Under the pieces are notes generated by a model. It did not search any database. It was not told the origin of the DNA and was given only the letters and a program-made list of their open reading frames with translations. From Streptomyces zaomyceticus (GTDB lineage Bacteria > Actinomycetota > Actinomycetes > Streptomycetales > Streptomycetaceae), in the NCBI RefSeq assembly GCF_014656215.1, contig NZ_BNBZ01000005.1, positions 62,001-126,000 on the forward strand: a DNA stretch of 64,000 nt. Reading direction: 5' to 3'. Shown here piece by piece: positions 24,685 through 32,131 of this stretch (the first letter of the stretch is position 1; each line of letters begins with the position of its first letter). The position numbers were made by a program, and so were the translations under genes.

Positions 24685-25689
24685 GTGTTGATCGGTTGTG
24701 TGGCGCGGCGGTCCGGGGTCAGTGCCCGCATGCTCAGGCATTACGAGTCGCTCGGCCTGGTCCGGCCGACGGGTCGTACCGACGCCGGGTATCGGGAGTA
24801 CTCCGACGAGGACATCCGGCGCATCTTCCACATCGAGAGCCTGCGGTCGCTGGGGCTCTCGCTGCGTGAGGTCGGGTCCGCGCTCGACGATCCCGGATTC
24901 ACCCCCACCCGGCTCGTCGACGACCTGGTCCGCCGGACGAGGGAACGCATCGCGACCGAGACGGCGCTGCTCACCCGGCTGCGCCGGATCGGGGCCGCGG
25001 AACCGGCGGGCTGGCAGGACGTCCTCCACGTCGTGGCCCTCCTCCAGGCCCTCGGGTCGGAGAGCGCGGGCAGGCGCCAGCGCGCGGCCCTGTCCTCCGT
25101 CGAGGGGGCTTCGGTGCCGGTGGAGGCCCTGGTCGAGGCGGTGTTGGGCGAGCCGGACCCGAACGTCGCCGGAGCACTTCGATGGGCCCTGGCGCAGTCG
25201 GGCGGCGGAGGCTGGGAGCTGCTGGCGGAGGGCCTCGGCTCACCTGTGGCCGAGGTGCGCGAGCGTGCCGTCCGGACCGTCGCCGAGATGCCGAACGACG
25301 AGGCGACCGAGTTGTTGCGGGAGGCCCTCGGCCACTCCGACGTCGAGGTCCGCAGGTGCGCCGCGCCGGCGCTCGCGGCACGGGGAGTGGCCGACGCCGT
25401 TCCGACGCTCGTCGACATGGTCGTGGAGGAGGCGCGTGACGCCGAGGCGGCCGACGCCTTGACCGCGCTGGCGAGCCGTCCGGCGGAGGCGGACCGGATC
25501 GCCACCGCGCTCGTCGACCGTCTCGCCGGTGGCGCGGTGGGACCGGCCGCCCGCCGGCGCCTGACACAGGCGCTCGCGGACATCCCGGGGAGCACGGCGT
25601 CACATGCCCTCGTGGAGCTGTCTCACGACGAGGACCGTGCCGTCGCGCTCACCGCGGCCTACGTGCTGACGCTGCGCGACGCACCGTGA
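24685..25689 (+). CDS. MerR-family regulator fused to HEAT repeats
   Basis: The 334-residue protein starts with a MerR winged helix (residues 2-70: SGVSARMLRHYESLGLV, then AGYREYSDEDIRRIFHIE). A dimerisation helix follows (about 75-120), then HEAT repeats (about 150-330: DPNVAGALRWAL, VAEVRERAVRTVAEMP, DVEVRRCAAPALAARG). In usual MerR regulators the C-terminal part is a short ligand-binding tail; here it is a repeat scaffold. That suggests a protein or larger ligand as signal. It starts with GTG three bases after the upstream HEAT gene. The promoter at 23952-23982 has the MerR layout, so autoregulation is likely. Confidence 0.88.
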   Translation: MLIGCVARRSGVSARMLRHYESLGLVRPTGRTDAGYREYSDEDIRRIFHIESLRSLGLSLREVGSALDDPGFTPTRLVDDLVRRTRERIATETALLTRLRRIGAAEPAGWQDVLHVVALLQALGSESAGRRQRAALSSVEGASVPVEALVEAVLGEPDPNVAGALRWALAQSGGGGWELLAEGLGSPVAEVRERAVRTVAEMPNDEATELLREALGHSDVEVRRCAAPALAARGVADAVPTLVDMVVEEARDAEAADALTALASRPAEADRIATALVDRLAGGAVGPAARRRLTQALADIPGSTASHALVELSHDEDRAVALTAAYVLTLRDAP

Positions 25690-25707
25690 CGCGTCACCTG
25701 CGAGGGT

Positions 25708-26679
25708 TCAGCGGGTCATGGGGGTGGCGCCGGTCGCGGCCAGCGACAGTTCCCAGAGTCGTACGGCCGCGTCGGGGTCGACGGCGTACGCGCGGACACC
25801 GCCGTCGTCCATCGGTGTGCCGGGGGCGGTGACGCGGGCGATGTCGCAGTCTTCGAGATAGATCCCGCCGCGGCCGTCGAGGAGCGGGGACGTGGCCGCC
25901 CACAGACCGGTGGCGGCGCCCTGGGAGGGCGTCTTGAAGTCGGCGCCGATCACGTTGCCGTCCGCGTCCACCCAACCGCGTTCGATCTGTTCCGGGAGTG
26001 TCATCTCCCGCTGAAGGCCCGTGATGATCTTTCCGGGGTGGAGAGCGAACGCCCGGACACCGTGCTCGCGCCCCAGGGCGTCGAACCCCACGGCGAAGAG
26101 GCTGTTGGCCGTCTTCGCCTGGCCGTACGCCAGCCACCTGTCGTAGCCGGTACGGAAATGAGGGTCGTGCCAACGGAAGTCGGTCAGGGTGTGTCCGGCC
26201 GAGCTGTTGACGACGACCCGCGCGCCGTCGGCGGCGGCCAGGAGCGGGGCGAGCTCGCAGGCGAGGACGAAGTGCCCGAAGTGATTGGCCGCGAGCTGGC
26301 TCTCCCAGCCGGGGCCGACACGGCGCTCGGGGGTGGCCATGACTCCGGCGACGGCCATGAACAGATCGAGCCGGGTGAGGGCGTCGCCGATCCGTGCGGC
26401 GGCGGCGCGCACGCTGCCGAGATCCGCCAGATCCATGGGCACGACGTCACAGCCCGGCACATCCGCGAGTGCGGCGCGGGCGATGTCGGGGCGGCGTGCC
26501 GGAACGATCACTTGGGCTCCGGCGGCCGTCAGGGCCCGGGTGGTCGCGAGACCGAGTCCGGAGTAGCCGCCGGTGACGACGGCGCTCGTGCCGGAGAGGT
26601 CGAGGCCGGCCATCACGTCCTCGGCGGAGCTGGCGGCGGAGAAGGGCGAGCCGAGCGGCTGCTGATCAGTGCTGGTCAT
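25708..26679 (-). CDS. Short-chain dehydrogenase/reductase (SDR) family oxidoreductase
   Basis: This 323-residue SDR has the NAD(P)-binding motif VVTGGYSGLG near residue 34, the DLADLG segment near 85, ANHFGHFVL near 130, a catalytic serine in VVNSSAGH, and YGQAKTAN with the catalytic Tyr-x-x-x-Lys near 182. The length and C-terminal region resemble the retinol dehydrogenase/protochlorophyllide-reductase-like SDR group. The substrate is unknown. The ATG at 26679 sits 15 bases from a MerR-type operator, and the divergent gene is a MerR regulator. This is a common regulator-target pairing in Streptomyces, often linked to aldehyde or xenobiotic stress. Confidence 0.88.
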   Translation of the reverse strand: MTSTDQQPLGSPFSAASSAEDVMAGLDLSGTSAVVTGGYSGLGLATTRALTAAGAQVIVPARRPDIARAALADVPGCDVVPMDLADLGSVRAAAARIGDALTRLDLFMAVAGVMATPERRVGPGWESQLAANHFGHFVLACELAPLLAAADGARVVVNSSAGHTLTDFRWHDPHFRTGYDRWLAYGQAKTANSLFAVGFDALGREHGVRAFALHPGKIITGLQREMTLPEQIERGWVDADGNVIGADFKTPSQGAATGLWAATSPLLDGRGGIYLEDCDIARVTAPGTPMDDGGVRAYAVDPDAAVRLWELSLAATGATPMTR

Positions 26680-26693
26680 GGCGTCGACGCTAC

Positions 26694-26715
26694 GATCTGG
26701 AGTGAGGTCTAGATC
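26694..26715. promoter_or_regulatory. MerR-type operator between SDR and MerR genes
   Basis: GATCT and AGATC arms are separated by 12 bp. On the minus strand, TTGATC and TAGCGT are 19 bp apart across the site, as in MerR-activated promoters, and they precede the SDR gene. Confidence 0.65.
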
Positions 26716-26734
26716 AAGTCCTGGATTGACCGGC

Positions 26735-27460
26735 ATGGCGATCGGCGAAACCCCGACCGCGACCGAGGGCCCGACGACGACCGAGGCCTTGACCGCGACC
26801 ATGACCGAAGCCACGACCACGACCGAAGCCGCGACCACGACCGCCACCGAGGCCACGACCACGACCGAAGCCGCGACCACGACCGCCACCGAGGCCACGA
26901 CCACGACCGAAGCCGCGACCACAACCGCCACCGAGGCCACGATCACGGCCGAGGTCACGACCGCGACTCCGACCCCGGAAAGCGCTCCGATGCCCGATCA
27001 GACGCCCCATCAGACCTCCGATCCGACCCGAACCCCGCCCCTGGCCGCCGGCGCCTCCGGCGAGCCGCTGAGCATCGGCGAAGTCGCCGAGCGGACCGGG
27101 CTCAGCGTGCACGCCCTGCGCTTCTACGAGCGGGAGGGGCTGCTGGTCGGACCCGTCGCCCGTACTTCCGGAGGTCGGCGGCGGTACTCCGCGATCGATG
27201 TCGACTGGCTGCAGATCTGCGTCAAGCTGCGCGAGTCCGGGATGCCCCTCGCCGACCTCAAGCGGTTCGCCGAGCTGGTGCGCCGGGGGCCGGGCAACGA
27301 AGCGGAGCGCCTGGCGCTCCTCGACGGTCATCGGAGGCGGGTCGACGCGCAGATCCAGGCGCTGGAGGAGTGCCGTTCGCTCATCGCGTGGAAGGTCGGC
27401 GTCTACGCCGAGCATCTCGACCGGGGCAGGGCCGGCGGCCTCTGGGACCCGACGGCCTGA
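26735..27460 (+). CDS. MerR-family regulator with Thr-rich repetitive N-terminal extension
   Basis: The C-terminal part (about residues 110-241) is a normal MerR regulator: LSIGEVAERTGLSVHALRFY, a GRRRYSAIDVDWLQI wing-helix, and a dimerisation helix with LLDGHRRRVDAQIQALEEC. From the ATG at 26735 it carries about 85 residues of TTTTEAATTTATEA repeats coded by a 42-bp tandem array. An alternative ATG at 26990, with GGAAAG eight bases upstream, would remove the repeats and give a 156-residue protein of normal size; I cannot decide between them. The gene is divergent from the SDR gene, with a MerR-type operator between them. Confidence 0.8.
   Translation: MAIGETPTATEGPTTTEALTATMTEATTTTEAATTTATEATTTTEAATTTATEATTTTEAATTTATEATITAEVTTATPTPESAPMPDQTPHQTSDPTRTPPLAAGASGEPLSIGEVAERTGLSVHALRFYEREGLLVGPVARTSGGRRRYSAIDVDWLQICVKLRESGMPLADLKRFAELVRRGPGNEAERLALLDGHRRRVDAQIQALEECRSLIAWKVGVYAEHLDRGRAGGLWDPTA
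26810..26968. repeat. 42-bp tandem repeat, three copies plus partial fourth
   Basis: Units begin at 26810, 26852 and 26894, with a degenerate fourth from 26936. Copies 1 and 2 are identical, and copy 3 differs by one base. Because 42 is a multiple of three, copy number can change without breaking the frame of the MerR gene. Confidence 0.85.
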
Positions 27461-27823
27461 GGCGCGCAGGGGGCTGGGGCGGGCCCCTGGCGGTCCCTGG
27501 CGGGCCGGGTGATCGCCCGTTCGAGGGTCATGCGTCATGGCGAACAGACGCCACGATGCGATCGGTTCATGGCATTTTCCGTGCAGCAATTGGTCGTCTT
27601 ATGGGCCAAGAGTGATCGGTGGAGGCTGGCCTTCCAGCAAGGTCACATGGCGAACCCGAACTGACTATGCTCCCCGATGTGTTGCGCCGCGATCACAGCG
27701 AGTCATGACCGCTGTGGTGCGCGCGGACGGAACACGGCAGTCGCCCGAATGAAATCCGATTCGTTCCTGTCGGCGCGCCGCATCACCTCAGTCCGCTCAT
27801 TCCAGACTGTTTAGGGACCCCCG
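27461..27823. other. Intergenic region upstream of conservon
   Basis: These 363 bp hold no credible gene. They are less G+C-rich than their surroundings. The region contains a possible -10 (TATGCT at 27666-27671) and the palindrome at 27694-27716. An AGGGA ribosome site lies just before cvnA. Confidence 0.6.
27694..27716. promoter_or_regulatory. 23-bp nested palindrome upstream of conservon
   Basis: CACAGCG and CGCTGTG arms enclose GTCATGAC, itself palindromic. It sits 108 bp before the cvnA start, in a position suited to an operator or a leader hairpin. Confidence 0.5.
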
Positions 27824-29317
27824 ATGGTTCGTGCAGGTTCATTTTCCAGAGCCCGGCCACCCGCGGTCGCCCGGGCATGGCTCCTCCCTCCCGGAGTTCT
27901 GGCCGGAGCCGCCGCGATAGCGTTGCTCGTCACCCCTGCACAGATACGGACACCGGTCGCCTGGTGCGCCCTTGTCGCGGTCGTCCTGACGACCGTCACC
28001 TCGGCCGTGACCGCGCGTTGGCTGCGATCGGCGGACGCGGCCCGCGCGGCGCGGACGAGGGGCGAGGCGCAGGAGTACTACGCACAGCGCGAGGCCGCGC
28101 TCATCGGGCGGCTGGCCGATCAGCGGGCCACCACCGTCTGGCTCGCCGAAGAGCTACTTCCGGCGGCCGTCGCCCGGCTGCAGAAGGGTGACCCCGCCTC
28201 GGAGATCCTGCAGTCCGTCTCCTACGGGGAGCACCTCGACGGCGAGTTCATCGAGGCGCTCCAGGGGGCCCTGCAGACGCTTCTGGAAGCGGTCGAGGCC
28301 GAGGAGAACACGCGCGACTCCTCCCAGCGGGCACTCGTGGCGGTCGCGCGCCGCGTCCAGGCGATCGTGCACCAGCTCGCCAAGGACCTCCACACCATGC
28401 AGATCGTCCACGGCACGGATCTCGTGATCTCCCGCGGTCTGCAGGACATCGACCACCGCAACGCCCTGATCGGCCGCCTCGCGGCGAGCATCGCGGTCCT
28501 GGGCGACGCCCGCCCCGGACGGCAGTGGTCCAAGGCGATCCCGCTCTACGACGTGCTGCGCGGGGCGATGTCGCGCATCGTGGACTTCCCGCGGGTGAAG
28601 CTGCAGTCGGTGACCGAGGTGGCCGTGGTCGGCCCGGGAGCCGAGCCGCTGATCCATCTGCTCGCCGAACTGCTCGACAACGCCACGACCTTCTCGCCGC
28701 CGCACACTCCGGTCGAGGTGACCGCGAGCGAGGTGCCCTCCGGCATCGCCATCGAGATCGAGGACCGCGGGGTCGGACTCACCGAGGAGGTCCGGCAGCG
28801 CATCGAACGCGTCATGGCGCAGGCGCAGTCGGGCATCCACCTGGCCGGCCTGGGCGAGGTCACCCAGCTCGGACTGCCCGTCGTCAGCCGGCTGGCCCGC
28901 GAGCACGGCTGCGAGGTCGATCTGCGGACCTCCGCCTACGGAGGCGTACGGGCCGTCGTGCTCGTTCCCCGGGCGCTGATCACCACGGTGCCGCAGTCCG
29001 TCGTGAGGGCCCAGCCGCCCGCCCGCAAGCGCAGGGGAGGCCCGATCCTGCCCAGGCCGACCCCCCCGGGCGACGCACCGCAGAACTCCGGCGAGGTCAG
29101 GAAGACCGTCAACGGGCTTCCGCAGCGGCGACGGGAGTCGCCCGTTCCGACACCGGTCGTCCAGACGGCCCCCACCCCCGTCACACCGATCAACTCCCGT
29201 GGCACCTCCGGCACGCCCCGCCAGCCGGGGCTGATGTGGGAGGCCTTCAACGGCGACAAGAGATCGGTCACCGAACCGTCCACTCCATACAGCGAGCCGT
29301 CAGATGAGGTCGAGTAA
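27824..29317 (+). CDS. cvnA: Conservon sensor-kinase-like protein CvnA
   Basis: The 497-residue protein has two N-terminal membrane helices (about 15-60), a coiled region (about 70-150) and a nitrate/sulfonate-sensor-like HATPase domain. N-box LAELLDNATTFSPP lies near 285 and G1-box EDRGVGL near 315, followed by LGEVTQLGLPVVSRLA. A Pro-rich disordered tail (about 395-497) ends the protein. No classical H-box histidine is seen, as in other CvnA proteins. CvnA is thought to form a membrane-linked signalling complex with CvnB, C and D, resembling eukaryotic G-protein systems. It starts the five-gene conservon operon, with AGGGA before the ATG. Confidence 0.93.
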   Translation: MVRAGSFSRARPPAVARAWLLPPGVLAGAAAIALLVTPAQIRTPVAWCALVAVVLTTVTSAVTARWLRSADAARAARTRGEAQEYYAQREAALIGRLADQRATTVWLAEELLPAAVARLQKGDPASEILQSVSYGEHLDGEFIEALQGALQTLLEAVEAEENTRDSSQRALVAVARRVQAIVHQLAKDLHTMQIVHGTDLVISRGLQDIDHRNALIGRLAASIAVLGDARPGRQWSKAIPLYDVLRGAMSRIVDFPRVKLQSVTEVAVVGPGAEPLIHLLAELLDNATTFSPPHTPVEVTASEVPSGIAIEIEDRGVGLTEEVRQRIERVMAQAQSGIHLAGLGEVTQLGLPVVSRLAREHGCEVDLRTSAYGGVRAVVLVPRALITTVPQSVVRAQPPARKRRGGPILPRPTPPGDAPQNSGEVRKTVNGLPQRRRESPVPTPVVQTAPTPVTPINSRGTSGTPRQPGLMWEAFNGDKRSVTEPSTPYSEPSDEVE

Positions 29318-29318
29318 C

Positions 29319-29726
29319 ATGCAGCCACTGCCGAACATGGACTGGATGCTCAAGGAGCTCGTGGGCGGCGTCCCGTACGTGCGACACGTGGTCGTTCTGT
29401 CGTCCGACGGCCTGTGCATCGGACAGGCGAACACGGAGCCCGACACCGCGGACGCGATCGCCGCTGCCTGCTCCGGCATCCAGAGCCTGGCCAGGGCCAT
29501 CGCGCAGCGGTTCCCGCAGGGGGACGGCTCGACACGGATGGTCGGGATCGAGGCCGACGGCGGCTACTTCTCGTTGATGGCGGCCGGCCCCGGTGCCTAT
29601 CTCGCGGTGCTCGCCGACGACCAGGTGGACGCCGGACTGCTCGGCGACCGCATGCGGACCCTGGTGGTCCGGATCGGTCAGCACATGACCAGCCCGCCCC
29701 GTGATGACGTCGGGCAGGCGATGTGA
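29319..29726 (+). CDS. cvnB: Conservon roadblock/LC7 protein CvnB
   Basis: This 135-residue roadblock/LC7-domain protein contains MDWMLKELVGGVPYVRHVVV, SSDGLCIG, an ADAIAAACSGIQSLA helix and GYFSLMAAG, which fits the family throughout. Roadblock proteins act on small GTPases, and CvnB is expected to regulate CvnD. The ATG at 29319 follows GAGG and lies one base after the cvnA stop. An in-frame ATG at 29304, overlapping cvnA, would add five residues. Its end overlaps cvnC by four bases (GTGA). Confidence 0.92.
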   Translation: MQPLPNMDWMLKELVGGVPYVRHVVVLSSDGLCIGQANTEPDTADAIAAACSGIQSLARAIAQRFPQGDGSTRMVGIEADGGYFSLMAAGPGAYLAVLADDQVDAGLLGDRMRTLVVRIGQHMTSPPRDDVGQAM

Positions 29727-30079
29727 CATCGGAGAACCAGGACCCCTGGAGTGAAGGCACCCCCGTTCCGCTCTATGTCATCACCGGTGGCCCCGATTCC
29801 TCGGCCAAGGCCTTCAACCTTGTCACGCTCATCGCGACGAGGTCCGAGCCCGAGCCCGCGATGCAGCCCGAGCAGGCGGCCATCCTCTCCATGTGCACGT
29901 ACCCGCTGTCGGTGGCCGAGGTATCGGCGTACCTCAGTCTGCCGTTCAGCGTCGTCACCGTGCTCCTGTCCCAACTCGTCGACGACGAGCGGGTCGAGGC
30001 CATCGCGCCCGTGCCCGTCGCGGCATTTCCCGAACGCGGCTTATTGGAGGCGGTGATCCATGGACTACGCAAGCTCTGA
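29723..30079 (+). CDS. cvnC: Conservon DUF742 protein CvnC
   Basis: This 118-residue DUF742 protein carries the family hallmarks VPLYVITGG near residue 16, a QAAILSMCTYPLSVAEVSAY segment and LPFSVVTVLLSQLVDD. These form a winged-helix-like fold whose role in conservons is unclear, though it may contact CvnA or CvnB. It starts with GTG, overlapping the cvnB stop. Its 3' end overlaps cvnD by 20 bp, so translation through cvnB-cvnC-cvnD is probably coupled. Confidence 0.92.
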   Translation: MTSENQDPWSEGTPVPLYVITGGPDSSAKAFNLVTLIATRSEPEPAMQPEQAAILSMCTYPLSVAEVSAYLSLPFSVVTVLLSQLVDDERVEAIAPVPVAAFPERGLLEAVIHGLRKL

Positions 30080-30683
30080 CGCCCTCGATGCCGGCCCGCG
30101 CGGCACCGACATGCTGCTGTCGCACGGCGCCAGGGGAGTCAAGGTCGTGATCGTCGGCGGCTTCGGAGTCGGCAAGACGACCATGGTCGGCGCGGTGAGC
30201 GAGATCCCGCCCCTGACCACCGAGGAGACCATGACCCAGGCCGGGGTCGGGATCGACCACAACCCCGGTGCCGAGGGCAAGAACACCACGACCGTGGCGA
30301 TGGACTTCGGACGGATCAGCGTCAACCAGGAGCTGATCCTCTACCTGTTCGGGACGCCGGGCCAGGAGCGCTTCTGGTTCCTGTGGAACGGCATCTTCGA
30401 AGGCGCGCTCGGTGCCGTCGTCCTCGTCGACACCCGCAGGATCGAAGTCTGTTTCGAGGTCATCACCCGTCTCGAAGACCGCCGCGTCCCCTTCGTCGTG
30501 GCCGTCAACGCCTTTCCGGAGGCCCCGCAGCACCCCCTGTCAGAACTGCGCAGTGCTCTGGCCCTCAGTGAATCCGTGCCCATCATCACCTGTGACGCAC
30601 GTGACCGGGCGTCCTGCCGTGACGCCCTGCTGTCGCTGATGGTCTACCTGTGCACCCTCGCCGCCGCCCAGGAGACCGCATGA
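30060..30683 (+). CDS. cvnD: Conservon small GTPase CvnD
   Basis: The 207-residue ATP/GTP-binding protein has a P-loop (GGFGVGKT, residues 33-40), a switch-like segment LTTEETMTQAGVG, LYLFGTPGQERFW (G3-type motif) and VAVNAFPEA in place of the NKxD motif. It belongs to the MglA-like/conservon GTPase group and is expected to bind GTP and to be controlled by CvnB. An ATG after GGAGG (within the cvnC tail) starts it. Its stop overlaps the P450 start (ATGA), binding the P450 tightly into the operon. Confidence 0.93.
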   Translation: MDYASSDALDAGPRGTDMLLSHGARGVKVVIVGGFGVGKTTMVGAVSEIPPLTTEETMTQAGVGIDHNPGAEGKNTTTVAMDFGRISVNQELILYLFGTPGQERFWFLWNGIFEGALGAVVLVDTRRIEVCFEVITRLEDRRVPFVVAVNAFPEAPQHPLSELRSALALSESVPIITCDARDRASCRDALLSLMVYLCTLAAAQETA

Positions 30684-32131
30684 CCGTTCCACCCGCTGAA
30701 CACGCCACCACGCACTCCGGGACGACCCCGCCCCCGGGCTGCCCGGCCCACATCGGCACGGGACCCGGCGGGGCGACCCGGCTCTACGGCCCCGCCGCCG
30801 AGACGGACCCCATGGGCCTGTACGAGGAGCTGCGCGCCGCCCACGGACCGGTGGCGCCCGTTCTCCTCGACGGCGACGTACGCGCCTGGCTCGTCCTGGG
30901 CTACCTCGAGAACCGGGACGTGGCGAGCCGTCCGACCCAGTTCTCCCGCGACCCCCGCGTCTGGCACGGCTGGCGCAGCGGGGAGATCGACCCCGCCACC
31001 TCGCCGCTCGTGCCGATGATCGGCTGGCGTCCCGACTGCGTGTGCGCGGACGGCGAGGAGCACCAGCGTCTGCGCGGAGCCGTCACCGCAGGCCTCAGCC
31101 AGTTCGACCACCGCGGAATCCGCCGCCACATCACCCGCTTCGCCCACGAGCTGGTCGACACGTTCTGCGAGAGCGGCGAGGCGGAGCTGGTGGGCCAGTT
31201 CACCGAGCACCTGCCCATGCTCACGCTCACCCATCTGCTGGGCATGCCGGACGAGTCCGGCCCCAAGCTCGTGCACGCCGCCCGTGACCTCTTCAAGGCC
31301 ACCGAGACGTCGCTCGCGAGCAACGCCTACGTGCTGGAATGCCTCGAGCAGCTCGTCGTCGACAAGCGGGCCCGGCCGGGGCAGGACATCGCGTCCGCGC
31401 TGATGGCCCATCCGGCCGACCTCACCGACGAAGAGGTGAAGCACCACCTGCGCCTCATCCTGCTCGCCGGCTACGAGACGACCGCCAACCTGATGGCCAA
31501 CGTCCTGCGCATGGTGGTCACCGACCCCCGGTTCCGCGGGTCCCTCGCAGGCGGGCAGATGACGCTGCCCGAGGCCGTGGAGCAGGTCCTCTGGGACGAG
31601 CCGCCCCTGATGGTGTGCCCGGGCCGCTGGGCCAACGACGACACCACCCTCGGCGGACAGCGGATCAGGGCGGGGGACATGCTCCTCCTCGGCCTGGCCG
31701 CCGGAAACGTGGACCAGGCGATCCGCCCGGACCCCTCGACCCCCGTGCACCACAACCGCGCGCACCTGTCGTTCAGCGCCGGGACCCACGAATGCCCCGG
31801 GCAGGACATCGGCCGCATCATCGCCGACACCGGCATCGACATCCTGCTCACCCGGCTTCCCGACATCGCCCTGGCGATCCCGGAGGAGAGTCTCGACTGG
31901 CGCTCCTCCACCTGGGCCCGGCATCTGACGGCCCTGCCCGTGAGCTTCGCCTCCCGCTCACCGCAGGCCCAGGACGTCCCGGCCCCGCTGCCGGCCCCGC
32001 CCGCCCCGAGCGGTGGGCTGCCGGCGACGACGGCGGTGCCGCGGCCGGGGAACGCCCCCGAGCCGGAACGTGGGTCCGCACCCCGTGCCTCGTGGTGGAC
32101 GCGGGTCAGCCGCCTCCTGCGGAGGCGGTAG
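30680..32131 (+). CDS. cvnE: Conservon cytochrome P450, CYP157-like (CvnE)
   Basis: This 483-residue P450 has the I-helix motif AGYETT (263-268) and the haem loop FSAGTHECPG with C372. The K-helix, where nearly all P450s have ExxR, reads EQVLW (301-305), so both the Glu and Arg positions are changed. This is the known hallmark of the CYP157 family, which is found in Streptomyces conservons. After about residue 435 a Pro/Ala-rich tail ends in SWWTRVSRLLRRR, a basic amphipathic stretch that could touch the membrane. The start overlaps cvnD by four bases. Its 3' end overlaps the convergent terpene synthase by 26 bp. The substrate is unknown; a terpene is plausible from context. Confidence 0.92.
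   Translation: MTVPPAEHATTHSGTTPPPGCPAHIGTGPGGATRLYGPAAETDPMGLYEELRAAHGPVAPVLLDGDVRAWLVLGYLENRDVASRPTQFSRDPRVWHGWRSGEIDPATSPLVPMIGWRPDCVCADGEEHQRLRGAVTAGLSQFDHRGIRRHITRFAHELVDTFCESGEAELVGQFTEHLPMLTLTHLLGMPDESGPKLVHAARDLFKATETSLASNAYVLECLEQLVVDKRARPGQDIASALMAHPADLTDEEVKHHLRLILLAGYETTANLMANVLRMVVTDPRFRGSLAGGQMTLPEAVEQVLWDEPPLMVCPGRWANDDTTLGGQRIRAGDMLLLGLAAGNVDQAIRPDPSTPVHHNRAHLSFSAGTHECPGQDIGRIIADTGIDILLTRLPDIALAIPEESLDWRSSTWARHLTALPVSFASRSPQAQDVPAPLPAPPAPSGGLPATTAVPRPGNAPEPERGSAPRASWWTRVSRLLRRR

Noticed and set aside
26810..26968. Possible CRISPR-like array
   Set aside because: Units are directly adjacent 42-bp copies with no unique spacers, so it is a tandem duplication.
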